Below are positions 44,085 to 54,033 of a stretch of 64,000 nt of DNA, one piece after another. Position 1 is the first letter of the stretch. The number at the start of each line of letters is the position of its first letter. The stretch is taken from assembly GCA_022787145.1 (NCBI GenBank), contig JALFVM010000212.1, positions 33,527 through 97,526 on the forward strand, given 5' to 3'. Origin of the DNA: Lachnospiraceae bacterium (GTDB lineage Bacteria; Bacillota; Clostridia; Lachnospirales; Lachnospiraceae). The notes beneath the pieces were generated by a model that saw only the letters and a program-made list of their open reading frames with translations, had not been told where the DNA came from and did not search any database. A program made the translations under genes and the position numbers.

Positions 44085-44552
44085 TTAGAAATGAATGGCT
44101 AATCTGATTAATGCAATATCTTTTTTATCAAATGTACGGGTGGTGCCCTCTTCTGTCTCAATCGTCACACTGCTATCATCATATGCCTGCAATATGCCAT
44201 AGAATTCCTTTTCCCGATCAATTGCCTTATAAGTTCTGATTTCCAGTTCCTTGCCCATGCTGCGCTTGTAATCCTTTTCTTTTTTCAAAGGACGCCCAAG
44301 TCCCGGAGAACTTACTTCCATAATGTAGCTTTCCTCGATAAAGTCTTCCTCATCCAGTTTCTCACTGAACAGACGGCTGACAGCCTCACAGTCATTGATG
44401 GTAATCCCGCCTTCTTTGTCAATATAGCTGCGAAGATACCATTCTCCGGCTTCCTTCACAAATTCCACATCCACCAGTTCAAAACCCATAGAATTGAGAA
44501 TCGGTGTGATCAGCGCCTCTGCTTTCTGTTCATATACTTCTCTTCTGCTCAA
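44085..44552 (-). CDS. rimP: ribosome maturation factor RimP
   Basis: 155 aa from a TTG start at 44552 (AAGGTGGTGAGAAA just upstream); this gives the normal family length. ITPILNSMGFELVDVEFVKE, YLRSYIDKEGGITINDCEAV and YIMEVSSPGLGRPLKKEKDY are diagnostic. RimP assists 30S assembly. It is the first gene of the nusA-infB operon, with a promoter at 44654 and a leader hairpin at 44594. Confidence 0.95.
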   Translation of the reverse strand: MSRREVYEQKAEALITPILNSMGFELVDVEFVKEAGEWYLRSYIDKEGGITINDCEAVSRLFSEKLDEEDFIEESYIMEVSSPGLGRPLKKEKDYKRSMGKELEIRTYKAIDREKEFYGILQAYDDSSVTIETEEGTTRTFDKKDIALIRLAIHF

Positions 44553-44593
44553 TTTCTCACCACCTTCTTGTACTTCCAAAAGACCTCAAACAT

Positions 44594-44629
44594 ATGATAA
44601 GAGTGGACTCGCAAGCCCACTCTTATCAT
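44594..44629 (-). promoter_or_regulatory. leader hairpin in front of rimP
   Basis: ATGATAAGAGTGG and CCACTCTTATCAT form a perfect 13-bp stem with a 10-nt loop, about 18 nt after the predicted transcription start and 41 nt before the rimP start. No U-run follows, so a plain terminator is unlikely. A leader element acting on operon expression, or an mRNA-stabilising 5' hairpin, is inferred. Confidence 0.6.
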
Positions 44630-44653
44630 CGTCATACTATTAATATCTACTTT

Positions 44654-44682
44654 ATAATACCACCGTATTCCTTAAAATGCAA
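44654..44682 (-). promoter_or_regulatory. promoter of the rimP-nusA-infB operon
   Basis: Minus-strand TTGCAT (44677-44682) and TATTAT (44654-44659), 17-bp spacer, about 100 bp upstream of rimP and just after the topoisomerase gene stop at 44692. Confidence 0.65.
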
Positions 44683-44691
44683 GGGTTAAAT

Positions 44692-46932
44692 TCAACTTCG
44701 CTGTTTTGTCCCCTTCGAATCACGCTTTGATAATTTCAGCCGATTCAGATTGACCTGTTTTTCTCCATACTGTGCCGTGTATTCTTTGCTGCTTTCCAAA
44801 AGATATGCACCCGTCAGAGTATCGCTCTCTGCCAGACGCATACCGCGCACGCCGATTGCTCCTTTTTTCTTCAGAGGTACCTCCTGCACCAGGAAGCGAA
44901 GGAAATATCCCTTCTCACTCTGCAAAACAACGAATTCACTGTAATCCGATACGCCCACAAAGAGCACTTCATCCTCTTGTGCCAGCTTTGTAGCTGCAAT
45001 CGTTCGCTTTGTCACATCAAACTCGCAGCCCTCAACTACTTTGACCATCGACTGTTTTGTCACAAACAGAAGACTGGACGATTTCACCTGTTCCATACTC
45101 ATAATCATAAGCGGACGCTCCTGCTGACTGCTGAAATTACTCAGATTATCAATCGGAACTCCCTTGTCACGCAACTTTTTCGTCGGGATATCCAGCACCT
45201 TGATCGTGTGCATTTTCCCCTGATTCGTAAAAATGCAGATCTTATCGGTATTCATACAGGTAAAAATGTATTTGTTGTCTGCATCTGCCGCCTCTTTGTT
45301 TCGGTCATAGATGGCCTTATCCATAATCTTGGCATAACCAAAACGATCCATCAAAAATACAACTTCCACTTCTTCAATTTTCTTTTCTTCCAGCACAATC
45401 TCCTCTGCATTCTCAATGGAAGTTTTTCGTTTTCTCGCATACGTTTTTTTGATTGCGTCCAGATCATCCATGATGACCTGTGCCATGCAGTCGTACTCAT
45501 TCAAAATCTTCTCATAACGCGCAATATTCGCAAGCGTTGTCTCATGTTCCTTCAAAAGAGCCTCCACTTCCAGTCCGATCAGCTTATACAGACGCATCTC
45601 CAGAATCGCCGTCGCCTGACGCTCGGTAAAATTCAACATCTTTGCCATCGTCTCGCTAGTCTTTGATTTGAATTTGATTCCCTTCGTCGTTCCGCTCACC
45701 AGACATTCCTTCACCTGTACCTGATTTTTGCTTCCGCGAAGAATCTCAATGATCAGATCAATCACATCACACGCCTTAATCAAACCTTCCTGTACTTCCT
45801 TTCGCTCCACCTCTTTCGCAAGCAATGTCTGATACTTTCTCGTACACAATTCAAACTGAAAATCCACATGGTGCTCGATGATTTCTTTCAATCCGAGTGT
45901 CTCCGGTCTGCACTGTGCCACAGCCAGCATATTGACACCAAACGTATCTTCCAGCTTCGTTTTCTTATAAAGAAGATTTTTGAGATTCTCCACGTCAGCT
46001 CCCCGTCGAAGTTCCAGCACAATGCGGATTCCTTCTTTGGAAGACTGGTTGGAAATATCCATAATATCGGTCGTTTTCTTCGTCTCAACAAGGGCTGCCA
46101 CATCATTTAAAAATTTTCCGATATTGGCACCGATCATAGTATACGGAATCTCCGTGATCACAAGATTTTGTTTGCCGTTTTTACCCTGCTCCACTTCCAC
46201 TCTTCCGCGAATACGGATCTTACCGCTTCCCGTCTCATAAATTTTGAGCAGCTCATCCTGGTTGACCACAATTCCGCCTGTCGGAAAATCCGGTCCCTTC
46301 AGATAGCGCATCAATCCCTTCGTCGTGATGTTTTCATTTTTCATATATGCCTTCACAGCATCCACAACTTCTCCAAGATTGTGCGGAGGAATGCTTGTCG
46401 CCATACCAACGGCAATTCCCTCCGCACCGTTCACCAGAAGATTGGGAATACGCACCGGAAGCACCTGCGGTTCTTTCTCTGTCTCATCAAAGTTCGGGAC
46501 AAAATCAATCACATTTTTATCCAGGTCAGCCAGATACACTTCCTGTGTGATTTTTTCCAGACGCGCCTCTGTGTAACGCATGGCAGCCGCTCCATCACCC
46601 TCAATCGAACCAAAGTTTCCATGGCCGTCCACGAGCGCCTGTCCCTTCTTAAAGTCCTGCGCCATCACCACCAGCGCATCGTAAATCGAACTGTCACCGT
46701 GCGGATGATATTTACCCATCGTATCTCCGACGATACGGGCACATTTTCGATAAGGACGGTCATAGCGGATTCCCAGCTCATACATATCGTAAAGCGTCCT
46801 CCTCTGTACCGGCTTCAATCCGTCCCGCACATCGGGAAGGGCTCTTGAAACGATTACACTCATGGCATAATCAATGTAGGATTTCTGCATCACCTCCGCA
46901 TAATCGGTCCGTATGATTGTCTCTGTCTCCAT
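44692..46932 (-). CDS. parC: type IIA DNA topoisomerase subunit A (ParC-like)
   Basis: 746 aa. The winged-helix core has [35 protein letters not shown] and the catalytic Tyr120 in [11 protein letters not shown]. The C-terminal beta-propeller lacks a proper gyrase box: [10 protein letters not shown] stands where QRRGGKG would be, favouring decatenating topoisomerase IV over gyrase. Residues matching the quinolone-determining positions are the sensitive-type Ser and Asp (GDSSIYD). The start is ATG 46932 behind AAGGAG, 19 bp after the subunit B gene. The organism presumably also has gyrA/gyrB elsewhere. Confidence 0.88.
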   Translation of the reverse strand: METETIIRTDYAEVMQKSYIDYAMSVIVSRALPDVRDGLKPVQRRTLYDMYELGIRYDRPYRKCARIVGDTMGKYHPHGDSSIYDALVVMAQDFKKGQALVDGHGNFGSIEGDGAAAMRYTEARLEKITQEVYLADLDKNVIDFVPNFDETEKEPQVLPVRIPNLLVNGAEGIAVGMATSIPPHNLGEVVDAVKAYMKNENITTKGLMRYLKGPDFPTGGIVVNQDELLKIYETGSGKIRIRGRVEVEQGKNGKQNLVITEIPYTMIGANIGKFLNDVAALVETKKTTDIMDISNQSSKEGIRIVLELRRGADVENLKNLLYKKTKLEDTFGVNMLAVAQCRPETLGLKEIIEHHVDFQFELCTRKYQTLLAKEVERKEVQEGLIKACDVIDLIIEILRGSKNQVQVKECLVSGTTKGIKFKSKTSETMAKMLNFTERQATAILEMRLYKLIGLEVEALLKEHETTLANIARYEKILNEYDCMAQVIMDDLDAIKKTYARKRKTSIENAEEIVLEEKKIEEVEVVFLMDRFGYAKIMDKAIYDRNKEAADADNKYIFTCMNTDKICIFTNQGKMHTIKVLDIPTKKLRDKGVPIDNLSNFSSQQERPLMIMSMEQVKSSSLLFVTKQSMVKVVEGCEFDVTKRTIAATKLAQEDEVLFVGVSDYSEFVVLQSEKGYFLRFLVQEVPLKKKGAIGVRGMRLAESDTLTGAYLLESSKEYTAQYGEKQVNLNRLKLSKRDSKGTKQRS

Positions 46933-46951
46933 CTTTTCAACTCCTTATCTG

Positions 46952-48874
46952 TTAAATATCAAGCTCCGCATCGCGGGCATGTTCATAAATAAATGCCTTT
47001 CTCGGCGGCACATCCGCTCCCATCAGTACCTCTGTCACCTCTGAGGCCATGCGGGCATCCTCAATCTCCACACGCTTGAGAATACGTGTCTTTGGATTTA
47101 ATGTGGTCTCCCACAGCTGCTGGGCATCCATCTCGCCCAGACCTTTGTATCTTTGCAGGGTAAAAGAACCCTTGTGCGTCTTTCTGTATTTTTCCAGTGC
47201 CTTATCGTCATACAGATATTCTTCTTTTCCTTTTTTCGGCATGACTTTATAAAGCGGCGGCATCGCAATGTACACATGTCCCTCATAAATCAACTCCGGC
47301 ATAAACCGGTAAAACAGTGTCAAAAGCAGCGTGGAAATATGGGCACCGTCCACATCCGCATCCGCCATAATCACGATTTTGTCATAGCGCAGCTTTGTAA
47401 TATCAAAATCGTTGCCGTAACCTTCGGAAAAACCACAGCCAAACGCATTGATCATCGTCTTGATTTCCGCATTGGCAAGCACTTTGTCAATACTTGCCTT
47501 CTCCACATTCAGAATTTTTCCGCGGATCGGAAGAATCGCCTGATAATTTCTGTCACGTGCCGTCTTAGCAGAACCGCCCGCAGAATCTCCCTCCACGATA
47601 AAGATTTCACATCTGGAAGGGTCTTTTTTCTCACAATTTGCCAGCTTCCCATTGGAATCAAACGAATACTTCTGTTTTGTCAAAAGATTCGTCTTTGCAC
47701 GTTCCTCTGTCTTACGGATTTTTGCTGATTTTTCCGCACAGGACAGGACATTTTTCAAGACTTCCAGATTGCGGTCAAAATAAAGGACAATCTCATCTCC
47801 CGTCACTTTCCCTGTCGCCTTGGAGGCATCCGGGTTGTCCAGTTTCGTTTTTGTCTGTCCCTCAAATCTCGGATCCGGATGTTTGATGGATACCACGGCC
47901 GTCATGCCATTTCGGATATCTGCTCCGGTAAAATTGGCATCCTTCTCCTTGAGCACGCCAATCTCTCTGGCATAGCTGTTCATCACCTGCGTAAATACCG
48001 TCTTAAAGCCGGTCAGATGTGTACCGCCCTCAGCATTATAAATGTTATTACAAAATCCCAGCACATTTTCTTGAAAATCATTTGTATACTGAAACGCCAC
48101 CTCGACCTGAATGCCCTCGCACTCTCCTTTATAGTAAATCGGTTCACATACAGCCGTTTTATTTCTGGTCATCTCTTTGACAAACCCAATGATGCCGTCC
48201 GGTTCATGATACTCAATTCTTTCTGTCTGTTCTTCTCTTCGGTCTTCAAACACAATCGTCAGATTCGGATTCAGATATGCCGTCTCATGCATCCTGCTTT
48301 TGACTTCCGTTGCTGAAAATCTCGTCTTCTCAAAAATTTCCGGATCCGGCAGGAAATTGATCTTTGTCCCTGTCGTCCTTGTTTTTCCTAATACAGGAAG
48401 CAATCCATCGACAAGCTCCTCTGTGGGAATTCCCCTCTCGTATCGATCATGATGAATCTGCCCACCTCTGCTGATTTCAATATCCAGATACGTGGACAAT
48501 GCGTTTACAACCGACGAACCTACACCATGCAGTCCTCCGCTTGTCTTATACGCGGAATCGTCAAATTTACCGCCGGCATGCAGCGTCGTAAATACCAGAC
48601 GCTCCGCCGGCACTCCCTTCTCATGCATGTCAACAGGAATACCACGACCATTGTCCACCACCGTACAGGAGCCGTCTTTCTCAAGAAATACCTGAATCTG
48701 ATCACAAAATCCGGCCAGATGTTCATCCACCGCATTATCTACAATTTCATAAATCAGATGATTCAGACCTTTTCGAGAAACGCTTCCGATATACATTCCC
48801 GGTCTTTTCCGGACCGCCTCCAGTCCTTCCAAAACCGAGATGCTGGTCGCGTCATAACTGTTTGTTTTTGCCAT
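46952..48874 (-). CDS. parE: type IIA DNA topoisomerase subunit B (ParE-like)
   Basis: 640 aa. GHKL ATPase motifs EIVDNAVDEHLAGF, VVDNGRGIPVDMHEKG and GGLHGVGSSVVNAL. Transducer QTKTKLDNPDAS. TOPRIM FIVEGDSAGGSAKTARDRNY and IMADADVDGAHISTLLLTLF. The C-terminus has QRYKGLGEMDAQQLWETT. It pairs with the adjacent A subunit. GyrB and ParE are hard to separate by eye, so the ParE name follows from the partner's missing gyrase box. The start is ATG 48874 behind AAAGGATG. Confidence 0.88.
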   Translation of the reverse strand: MAKTNSYDATSISVLEGLEAVRKRPGMYIGSVSRKGLNHLIYEIVDNAVDEHLAGFCDQIQVFLEKDGSCTVVDNGRGIPVDMHEKGVPAERLVFTTLHAGGKFDDSAYKTSGGLHGVGSSVVNALSTYLDIEISRGGQIHHDRYERGIPTEELVDGLLPVLGKTRTTGTKINFLPDPEIFEKTRFSATEVKSRMHETAYLNPNLTIVFEDRREEQTERIEYHEPDGIIGFVKEMTRNKTAVCEPIYYKGECEGIQVEVAFQYTNDFQENVLGFCNNIYNAEGGTHLTGFKTVFTQVMNSYAREIGVLKEKDANFTGADIRNGMTAVVSIKHPDPRFEGQTKTKLDNPDASKATGKVTGDEIVLYFDRNLEVLKNVLSCAEKSAKIRKTEERAKTNLLTKQKYSFDSNGKLANCEKKDPSRCEIFIVEGDSAGGSAKTARDRNYQAILPIRGKILNVEKASIDKVLANAEIKTMINAFGCGFSEGYGNDFDITKLRYDKIVIMADADVDGAHISTLLLTLFYRFMPELIYEGHVYIAMPPLYKVMPKKGKEEYLYDDKALEKYRKTHKGSFTLQRYKGLGEMDAQQLWETTLNPKTRILKRVEIEDARMASEVTEVLMGADVPPRKAFIYEHARDAELDI

Positions 48875-48906
48875 ACTTATTCTTTCATCCTTTCTTTTCC
48901 TGCCTT

Positions 48907-49743
48907 TTACGAAATCCTGATATTCAGAATCTCTTCCAATGCCTTTGCGACACCATCCTGGTCATTTTCTGCTGTCACATAATCTGCCAGTTCCTTCACA
49001 CGATCCGGCGCATTTCCCATCACAACCGATGTGCCAGCCCATCTGAGCATATCGAGATCGTTGTTGCTGTCCCCGATTGCCATGATATTCTCCGCAGACA
49101 GCCCAAGATGTTCTGCCAGTTTCTGAAGGCCACCTGCCTTTCCCCAGAGCCCGTTCACCAGTTCAATATTCAAGTTGAACACAGAGATGGGATAACAATT
49201 TTCCAAAGAAGCAATTTTCCCCTTAAGCTCATCTTTGACACTTTCACTGCCGCATACAATGTGAAACTTGGATATTTTGCGCTGTGGATCCTGCATAAAC
49301 GCATCCAGGCTCTCATGTATGAGGTTGGTCGACATCAACTGTTCGATATAATCCTTTGACAGACCAATCCCCGTCAGATATTCTTTTCCCGTCAGCTCGG
49401 CATGCGCGTCAAACGCCTCATAAAGTTCCAAAAAGCAATCATACTCACGCGCATACGCAAATACCTTGCTGGAAATCTCATATGGAATTGCTTCCGCATA
49501 GATCATCTGCTCTTTCTCGGCATCTGCTACCGTCGCACCGTTGGCATTGATAAAATACCGAAGACCTGGAATGTCACTGAGTACCACACGTGCATTTCGA
49601 TAAGAACGCCCTGTCGTCGGCACCACAAGATAGCCAGCCTCAATAGCCTGTATCACTGCCTTCTTCGTTTTCTTTGAGATGGAACAGTCGGAGCGAAGCC
49701 AGGTTCCATCCAAATCGATTGCTATTAATTTTATATCTTTCAT
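48907..49743 (-). CDS. Cof-type HAD-IIB phosphatase
   Basis: 278 aa from ATG 49743; the frame opens at 49773 but that ATG lacks a site. HAD motifs: I IAIDLDGTWLRSDC, II VVPTTGRSYRNARVV, and the C-terminal MAIGDSNNDLDMLRWAGTSV. The cap domain of about 100 residues places it in class IIB. Such enzymes dephosphorylate sugar phosphates, FMN/PLP or nucleotides, and the substrate cannot be predicted. It lies 32 bp upstream of the parE-like gene on the same strand. Confidence 0.9.
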   Translation of the reverse strand: MKDIKLIAIDLDGTWLRSDCSISKKTKKAVIQAIEAGYLVVPTTGRSYRNARVVLSDIPGLRYFINANGATVADAEKEQMIYAEAIPYEISSKVFAYAREYDCFLELYEAFDAHAELTGKEYLTGIGLSKDYIEQLMSTNLIHESLDAFMQDPQRKISKFHIVCGSESVKDELKGKIASLENCYPISVFNLNIELVNGLWGKAGGLQKLAEHLGLSAENIMAIGDSNNDLDMLRWAGTSVVMGNAPDRVKELADYVTAENDQDGVAKALEEILNIRIS

Positions 49744-49870
49744 ATTTTCAATCCTATCGTTATTTTTTTGCAAAGCTCATTATACCAATAATCCGCAAAA
49801 AGTCAAAGTCCGTTGACGGAATTTTATTTTCTCTTTATAATGAACTGCATAAAGGAGGTTTATAATTTTT

Positions 49871-50086
49871 ATGGAAAAACTCAAAAGAATTCTGGCATGG
49901 ACAGCGATTATCCTTCTGGTCGGCATGTATGTCATCACGCTCATTCTGGCAATTGTTGATTCCTCTGCCGCAGGAGTGATGTTCAAGGCATCCTTCGCCT
50001 GCAGCTTTCTGATTCCGATTATGCTCTATGCATATATGCTCGTCTACAAATGGACGAAAGACCGAAATGATTCTGATAAACAGTAA
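49871..50086 (+). CDS. small membrane protein, two transmembrane helices
   Basis: 71 aa. Helix one is AWTAIILLVGMYVITLILAI and helix two FACSFLIPIMLYAYMLVYKW, with charged ends (MEKLKR, KDRNDSDKQ). The start is ATG 49871 after AAAGGAGGT with a rather long spacer. It lies 36 bp upstream of the M20 peptidase gene on the same strand, likely co-transcribed. Not recognised; small proteins of this layout are common in Lachnospiraceae. Confidence 0.7.
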   Translation: MEKLKRILAWTAIILLVGMYVITLILAIVDSSAAGVMFKASFACSFLIPIMLYAYMLVYKWTKDRNDSDKQ

Positions 50087-50122
50087 CTTTTTTCTTTTTC
50101 AGATAGGAATAAGGATTTGATT

Positions 50123-51241
50123 ATGAAAACATTTGATTCCATACATCAGGAAGAGTTTCTATCTCTTCTGGAGGAGCTGTGCCAAATTCCTGCCCCTTCC
50201 GGACAGGAAGAAGCGCGCGCTTCTTTTATTCAAAACTGGATTGACCGGGAATGCAAACTGGCTACGGTAATTGACAATGCCAAAAATGTACGGCTTCCCA
50301 TAAATTGTCAAAATAGTTCCGACATCACGCTTTTGATGGCACACACGGATACCGTTTTTTCCGATATAGTCCCGATGCCGGTTTTGCGCACCGACACACG
50401 CATCGCAAGTCCCGGAGTCGGTGATGACACCGCCTGTGTTGCTATGCTGCTGCTTCTTCTCAAATATAAAAAACAGGATTTTTATGATTCGCAAAAAAGT
50501 TTTCTTTTTGCATGGAATTCCTGCGAAGAAGGACTTGGAAATCTAAAAGGCTGCCGCCAAATCATGGCAGATTATGCCGGACGCATCACACAGGTAATCT
50601 CTTTTGACGGAGGTGTGGCAGGCATCTGCAATCATGCCGTCGGTTCGCTTCGCTATCAGGTCAGTCTGTACACAAAGGGCGGACATTCCTACAACGATTT
50701 CGGCGAAGAAAACGCCATTCACGCCATGAGCTGCCTGATTGCGAAACTTTACGAACTTAAGGTTCCTTCCACAGGAAGAAACACCTACAATGTAGGTACC
50801 ATAAACGGCGGTACTTCCGTCAACACCATCGCACAATCCTGCAGCTGTCTGTTTGAATACCGCTCAGATATGCGCGAAAATCTTGCCGCTATGGACGCCT
50901 TTTTTCACCACACACTCGATGCATTTGCCAAATCACATCCAAACATAAAAATCGAGCGGAAACTTGTAGGCGAACGTCCGTGTACCGGCGATGTAGACCC
51001 AAAAGCACAGCAGGAACTGACGGCACTTGCACTGGACAGCATCACACGGATCAGTGGCTTGGCGCCCGTTGTCAGCTCTGGTTCTACCGACTGCAACATT
51101 CCACTGTCTCTTGGCATTCCTGCCATCTGTTTTGGTGGATTGATGGGAGACGGTGTCCACACACGGGAAGAATACGTAACCATTCCCGCTTTGATGCAGG
51201 AAGCTCGTATCATCGAAGATTTTTTAGAAAAGCTGATATAA
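50123..51241 (+). CDS. M20-family metallopeptidase/amidohydrolase
   Basis: 372 aa from ATG 50123 behind AAGGAT. The two-zinc site is visible: His-x-Asp in LLMAHTDTVFSD, the bridging Asp in SPGVGDDTACVAMLL, Glu-Glu in WNSCEEGLGNLKG, Asp in ISFDGGVAG and the last His in GDGVHTREEY. The dimerisation domain contains KGGHSYNDFGEENAIH. This layout is PepT- or carboxypeptidase-like, cleaving small peptides or N-acyl amino acids in the cytoplasm. The substrate is not predictable. Confidence 0.9.
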   Translation: MKTFDSIHQEEFLSLLEELCQIPAPSGQEEARASFIQNWIDRECKLATVIDNAKNVRLPINCQNSSDITLLMAHTDTVFSDIVPMPVLRTDTRIASPGVGDDTACVAMLLLLLKYKKQDFYDSQKSFLFAWNSCEEGLGNLKGCRQIMADYAGRITQVISFDGGVAGICNHAVGSLRYQVSLYTKGGHSYNDFGEENAIHAMSCLIAKLYELKVPSTGRNTYNVGTINGGTSVNTIAQSCSCLFEYRSDMRENLAAMDAFFHHTLDAFAKSHPNIKIERKLVGERPCTGDVDPKAQQELTALALDSITRISGLAPVVSSGSTDCNIPLSLGIPAICFGGLMGDGVHTREEYVTIPALMQEARIIEDFLEKLI

Positions 51242-51257
51242 AAAAAGAGGTCTTTTT

Positions 51258-51318
51258 CCCGCACAGCCAGCCTGGAGTCTTCGCCATCCTTTTACAACGA
51301 ACACCCCGCACAGCCAGC
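51258..51318. repeat. 14-bp direct repeat downstream of the M20 gene
   Basis: CCCGCACAGCCAGC occurs at 51258-51271 and again at 51305-51318, 47 bp apart. The second copy forms part of the terminator stem. It could be a duplicated terminator fragment. Confidence 0.6.
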
Positions 51319-51346
51319 TTTGGCCACGCGGGGTGTTCTTATTTTT
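51300..51346. terminator. terminator between the M20 gene and purA
   Basis: AACACCCCGC (51300-51309) pairs perfectly with GCGGGGTGTT (51328-51337), followed on the plus strand by CTTATTTTTC. The A-rich left side is weak, so it is best as a plus-strand terminator, but the stem also closes the purA transcript. Confidence 0.75.
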
Positions 51347-51351
51347 CTCTT

Positions 51352-52635
51352 TTATTTGTTACGGAAGATGATATCGTTACGTCCCGGTCCATTGGAAACC
51401 ATAGTGATCGGATATCCAATCTGTTCTTCTACGAATTCTACATATTTGCGGCAATTCTCCGGAAGATCCTCGTATTTCTTGATTCCGCGGATATCGCATT
51501 TCCATCCCGGAAGTGTCTTAAGAACTGGTTTTGCTTTCTCCAGAAGATGCGTCGTCGGGAAGTCTGTTGTCACTTCTCCGTTAATCTCATAGCCAACACA
51601 TACCGGAATCTCATCCAGATATCCCAGAACATCCAAAACAGTAAACGCAACATCAGTTGTTCCCTGTACACGGCATCCATATTTGGAGGCAACACAGTCG
51701 AACCATCCCATACGTCTCGGACGGCCTGTTGTTGCACCGTACTCACCGCCGTCACCACCACGGCGTCTCAGCTCATCTGCTTCCTCACCGAAAATCTCAG
51801 AAACGAAAGCACCTGCTCCTACTGCACTGGAGTAAGCTTTGCATACGGTAATGATCTTCTTAATCTCGTATGGAGGTACACCTGCTCCAATCGCACCGTA
51901 CGCTGCCAGTGTGGAAGAAGAAGTTACCATTGGGTAAATTCCATGATCCGGGTCTTTCAGGGAACCAAGCTGACCTTCCAGAAGGATTTCCTTACCCTCT
52001 TTGAGTGCCTGACTTAAGAACAGCGGTACATCGCATACATAAGGTGCTACCATTTCCTTATAAGACATCAGTTCTTCATAAATTTTCTCCGGTTCCAGTA
52101 ATGGTTTGTGATAGAGATGCTCCAAAAGCACGTTTTTCTGCTGGCAGACTCTCTCGATTTTGTCCATCAGCTCATCTTTTTCCATAAACAGCTCACTTAC
52201 CTGGAAACCAATCTTTGCATATTTATCGGAATAGAAAGGTGCAATTCCTGATTTTGTGGAACCAAATGATTTTCCAGCCAGTCTTGCTTCCTCATAAGTA
52301 TCAAACAGAATATGGTAGGACATTACCATCTGTGCTCTGTCTGAAATTTTAATCTTCGGTGCCGGAACTCCTTTGTCAATAATTCCCTGGAGCTCTTTGA
52401 AAAATACCGGAATATTCAAAGCTACACCATTGCCGATTACGCTTGTAGTATGATCGTAAAAAATACCGGATGGCAAGGTATGCAATGCAAATTTACCATA
52501 ATCATTCACGATCGTATGACCTGCATTGGCACCGCCCTGGAATCTCACGATAATATCTGCTTCTTTTGCCAGCATATCGGTAATCTTACCCTTTCCTTCG
52601 TCTCCCCAGTTTGCTCCTACAACTGCCTTAACCAT
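51352..52635 (-). CDS. purA: adenylosuccinate synthetase
   Basis: 427 aa. The P-loop-like GANWGDEGKGKITDML, GGANAGHTIV and the C-terminal GWKCDIRGIKKYEDLP and GYPITMVSNGPGRNDIIF are diagnostic. The enzyme joins IMP and aspartate with GTP, the first committed step to AMP. The start is ATG 52635 behind CAGGAGGA. It is monocistronic and divergent from the LysR gene across a 219-bp gap. No purine riboswitch was seen in that gap. Confidence 0.97.
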   Translation of the reverse strand: MVKAVVGANWGDEGKGKITDMLAKEADIIVRFQGGANAGHTIVNDYGKFALHTLPSGIFYDHTTSVIGNGVALNIPVFFKELQGIIDKGVPAPKIKISDRAQMVMSYHILFDTYEEARLAGKSFGSTKSGIAPFYSDKYAKIGFQVSELFMEKDELMDKIERVCQQKNVLLEHLYHKPLLEPEKIYEELMSYKEMVAPYVCDVPLFLSQALKEGKEILLEGQLGSLKDPDHGIYPMVTSSSTLAAYGAIGAGVPPYEIKKIITVCKAYSSAVGAGAFVSEIFGEEADELRRRGGDGGEYGATTGRPRRMGWFDCVASKYGCRVQGTTDVAFTVLDVLGYLDEIPVCVGYEINGEVTTDFPTTHLLEKAKPVLKTLPGWKCDIRGIKKYEDLPENCRKYVEFVEEQIGYPITMVSNGPGRNDIIFRNK

Positions 52636-52779
52636 TTTTTTGCATCCTCCTGATACGTTTGTTTATTGTATTGTCAATTTTATCTGTTTTCTCACATGAC
52701 AAATTTATTATACTACAGTCTTTTTCATAAGTAAAATCAATATTGTTTATACTTTCCATAAGTAATCATTATATAATTC

Positions 52780-52807
52780 TTGCAAAGCACTCGCCTTCTG
52801 TTATAAT
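52780..52807 (+). promoter_or_regulatory. probable promoter of the LysR gene
   Basis: TTGCAA (52780-52785) and TATAAT (52802-52807), 16-bp spacer, 47 bp before the start. A minus-strand TATAAT near 52709 probably serves purA, with a weaker -35. Confidence 0.6.
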
Positions 52808-52854
52808 AAAAATACGCATTTTAAAAATTTTTCATCGCAAGAAAGGAACATGTC

Positions 52855-53763
52855 ATGTCCGTCACCGTCAATCTGGAATATTACAAAATTTTTTATTATA
52901 TCGTCAAAAACGGCAGCATCACAAAAGCCGCCAGAGAACTGAACCTTTCACAGCCCGCCGTCAGCCAGGGCATCAAGCACCTGGAAGTCGCCCTCGGTGT
53001 CTCTTTGCTTGTTCGTTCTTCCAAGGGAATTCGTCTGACTGCCGAGGGCGAAATGCTGTACAGTCACGTCGCTCCCGGCTACGAATCCATTGAACTCGGC
53101 GAGCACCTGATCCGCGAAATGCAAAATCTCCACACCGGAGAAATCCGCATCGGTGCCAGCGATATGACACTGCAGTTTTACCTGCTTCCCTATCTGGAAA
53201 AGTTCCACATGCTCTACCCCAATATCAAAGTCAATGTCACCAACGGTCCCACACCGGAGACAGCCGAGTACCTGCACCAGGGAAAAATTGACTTTGGCGT
53301 CATCAGCACACCTTTTGAAGGTTCCAAAAACGATCAGCTGATTCCTGTCAAGAATATTCAGGATACCTTTATCGCCGGACCGAAATTTTTTCAATTGAAA
53401 AACCGCCGTCTGAAATATCGGGAACTGGAACATCTGCCGCTGATTTGTCTGGAGGAAAAAAGCAGCACTCGCAGATACATCGACCGCTTTCTGGCGCAGC
53501 AGGACATTGTTCTCCATCCGGAGTTTGAACTGGCAACCAGCGATATGATTGTACAGTTTGCACTGCGAAATCTCGGAATCGGCTACGTCATGAGCGAATT
53601 TGCGCAGCCTTATATCGACCAGGGACTTCTCTTTCCACTGACGTTTCAGTCTCCGCTTCCCAAACGAAGCTTCTGTATTATAAAAAACAAAGAAGGACAT
53701 ATATCGGCGGCCGCAGCCAAGATGCTCGATATCCTGCTTCCAGAAGAAACATTTTCTGTTTGA
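52855..53763 (+). CDS. LysR-family transcriptional regulator
   Basis: 302 aa. N-terminal winged helix NLEYYKIFYYIVKNGSITKA, AARELNLSQPAVSQGIKHLE; effector domain from about residue 90 (GEIRIGASDMTLQFYLLPYL). The start is ATG 52855 behind AAAGGAAC. LysR proteins often regulate a divergent neighbour, here purA, but the closest metabolic genes downstream are rubredoxin and the double-cubane cluster. Effector and targets are unknown. Confidence 0.92.
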   Translation: MSVTVNLEYYKIFYYIVKNGSITKAARELNLSQPAVSQGIKHLEVALGVSLLVRSSKGIRLTAEGEMLYSHVAPGYESIELGEHLIREMQNLHTGEIRIGASDMTLQFYLLPYLEKFHMLYPNIKVNVTNGPTPETAEYLHQGKIDFGVISTPFEGSKNDQLIPVKNIQDTFIAGPKFFQLKNRRLKYRELEHLPLICLEEKSSTRRYIDRFLAQQDIVLHPEFELATSDMIVQFALRNLGIGYVMSEFAQPYIDQGLLFPLTFQSPLPKRSFCIIKNKEGHISAAAAKMLDILLPEETFSV

Positions 53764-53793
53764 AGCATTCTGTAGGAACCTCTACTAATTAGA

Positions 53794-53822
53794 TTGATAA
53801 TCCTTTTTGTCTGTGCTATAGT
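53794..53822 (+). promoter_or_regulatory. promoter of the rubredoxin gene
   Basis: TTGATA (53794-53799) and TATAGT (53817-53822), 17-bp spacer, 30 bp before the ATG. The small gene can be expressed on its own. Confidence 0.65.
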
Positions 53823-53852
53823 AAAAACAGAAAAAATAAGGAGGTACATATC

Positions 53853-54014
53853 ATGAAAAAATATGAATGTGATCCATGCGGCTATGTATATGATCCTGCA
53901 GAAGGTGACCCAGATAACGGAATCGCACCAGGAACAGCATTTGAAGATCTTCCAGAAGATTGGGTTTGCCCAATCTGCGGCGCAGGCAAAGAAGACTTCA
54001 GCGAAGCTGAATAG
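53853..54014 (+). CDS. rd: rubredoxin
   Basis: 53 aa: starts [19 protein letters not shown], then [20 protein letters not shown] and [11 protein letters not shown]. The two CxxC-type loops (CDPCG and CPICG) hold a single Fe(Cys)4 centre, and the length matches clostridial rubredoxin. It carries one electron at low potential, for example to oxygen- or peroxide-reducing enzymes such as rubrerythrin. The start is ATG 53853 behind AAGGAGGT. It has its own promoter and terminator. Confidence 0.97.
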   Translation: MKKYECDPCGYVYDPAEGDPDNGIAPGTAFEDLPEDWVCPICGAGKEDFSEAE

Positions 54015-54033
54015 GAAACCGCAATTAAAAACA

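Noticed and set aside
52636..52854. Purine riboswitch upstream of purA
   Set aside because: The 219-bp gap lacks the conserved purine aptamer core and a terminator stem; only promoter-like elements were found.
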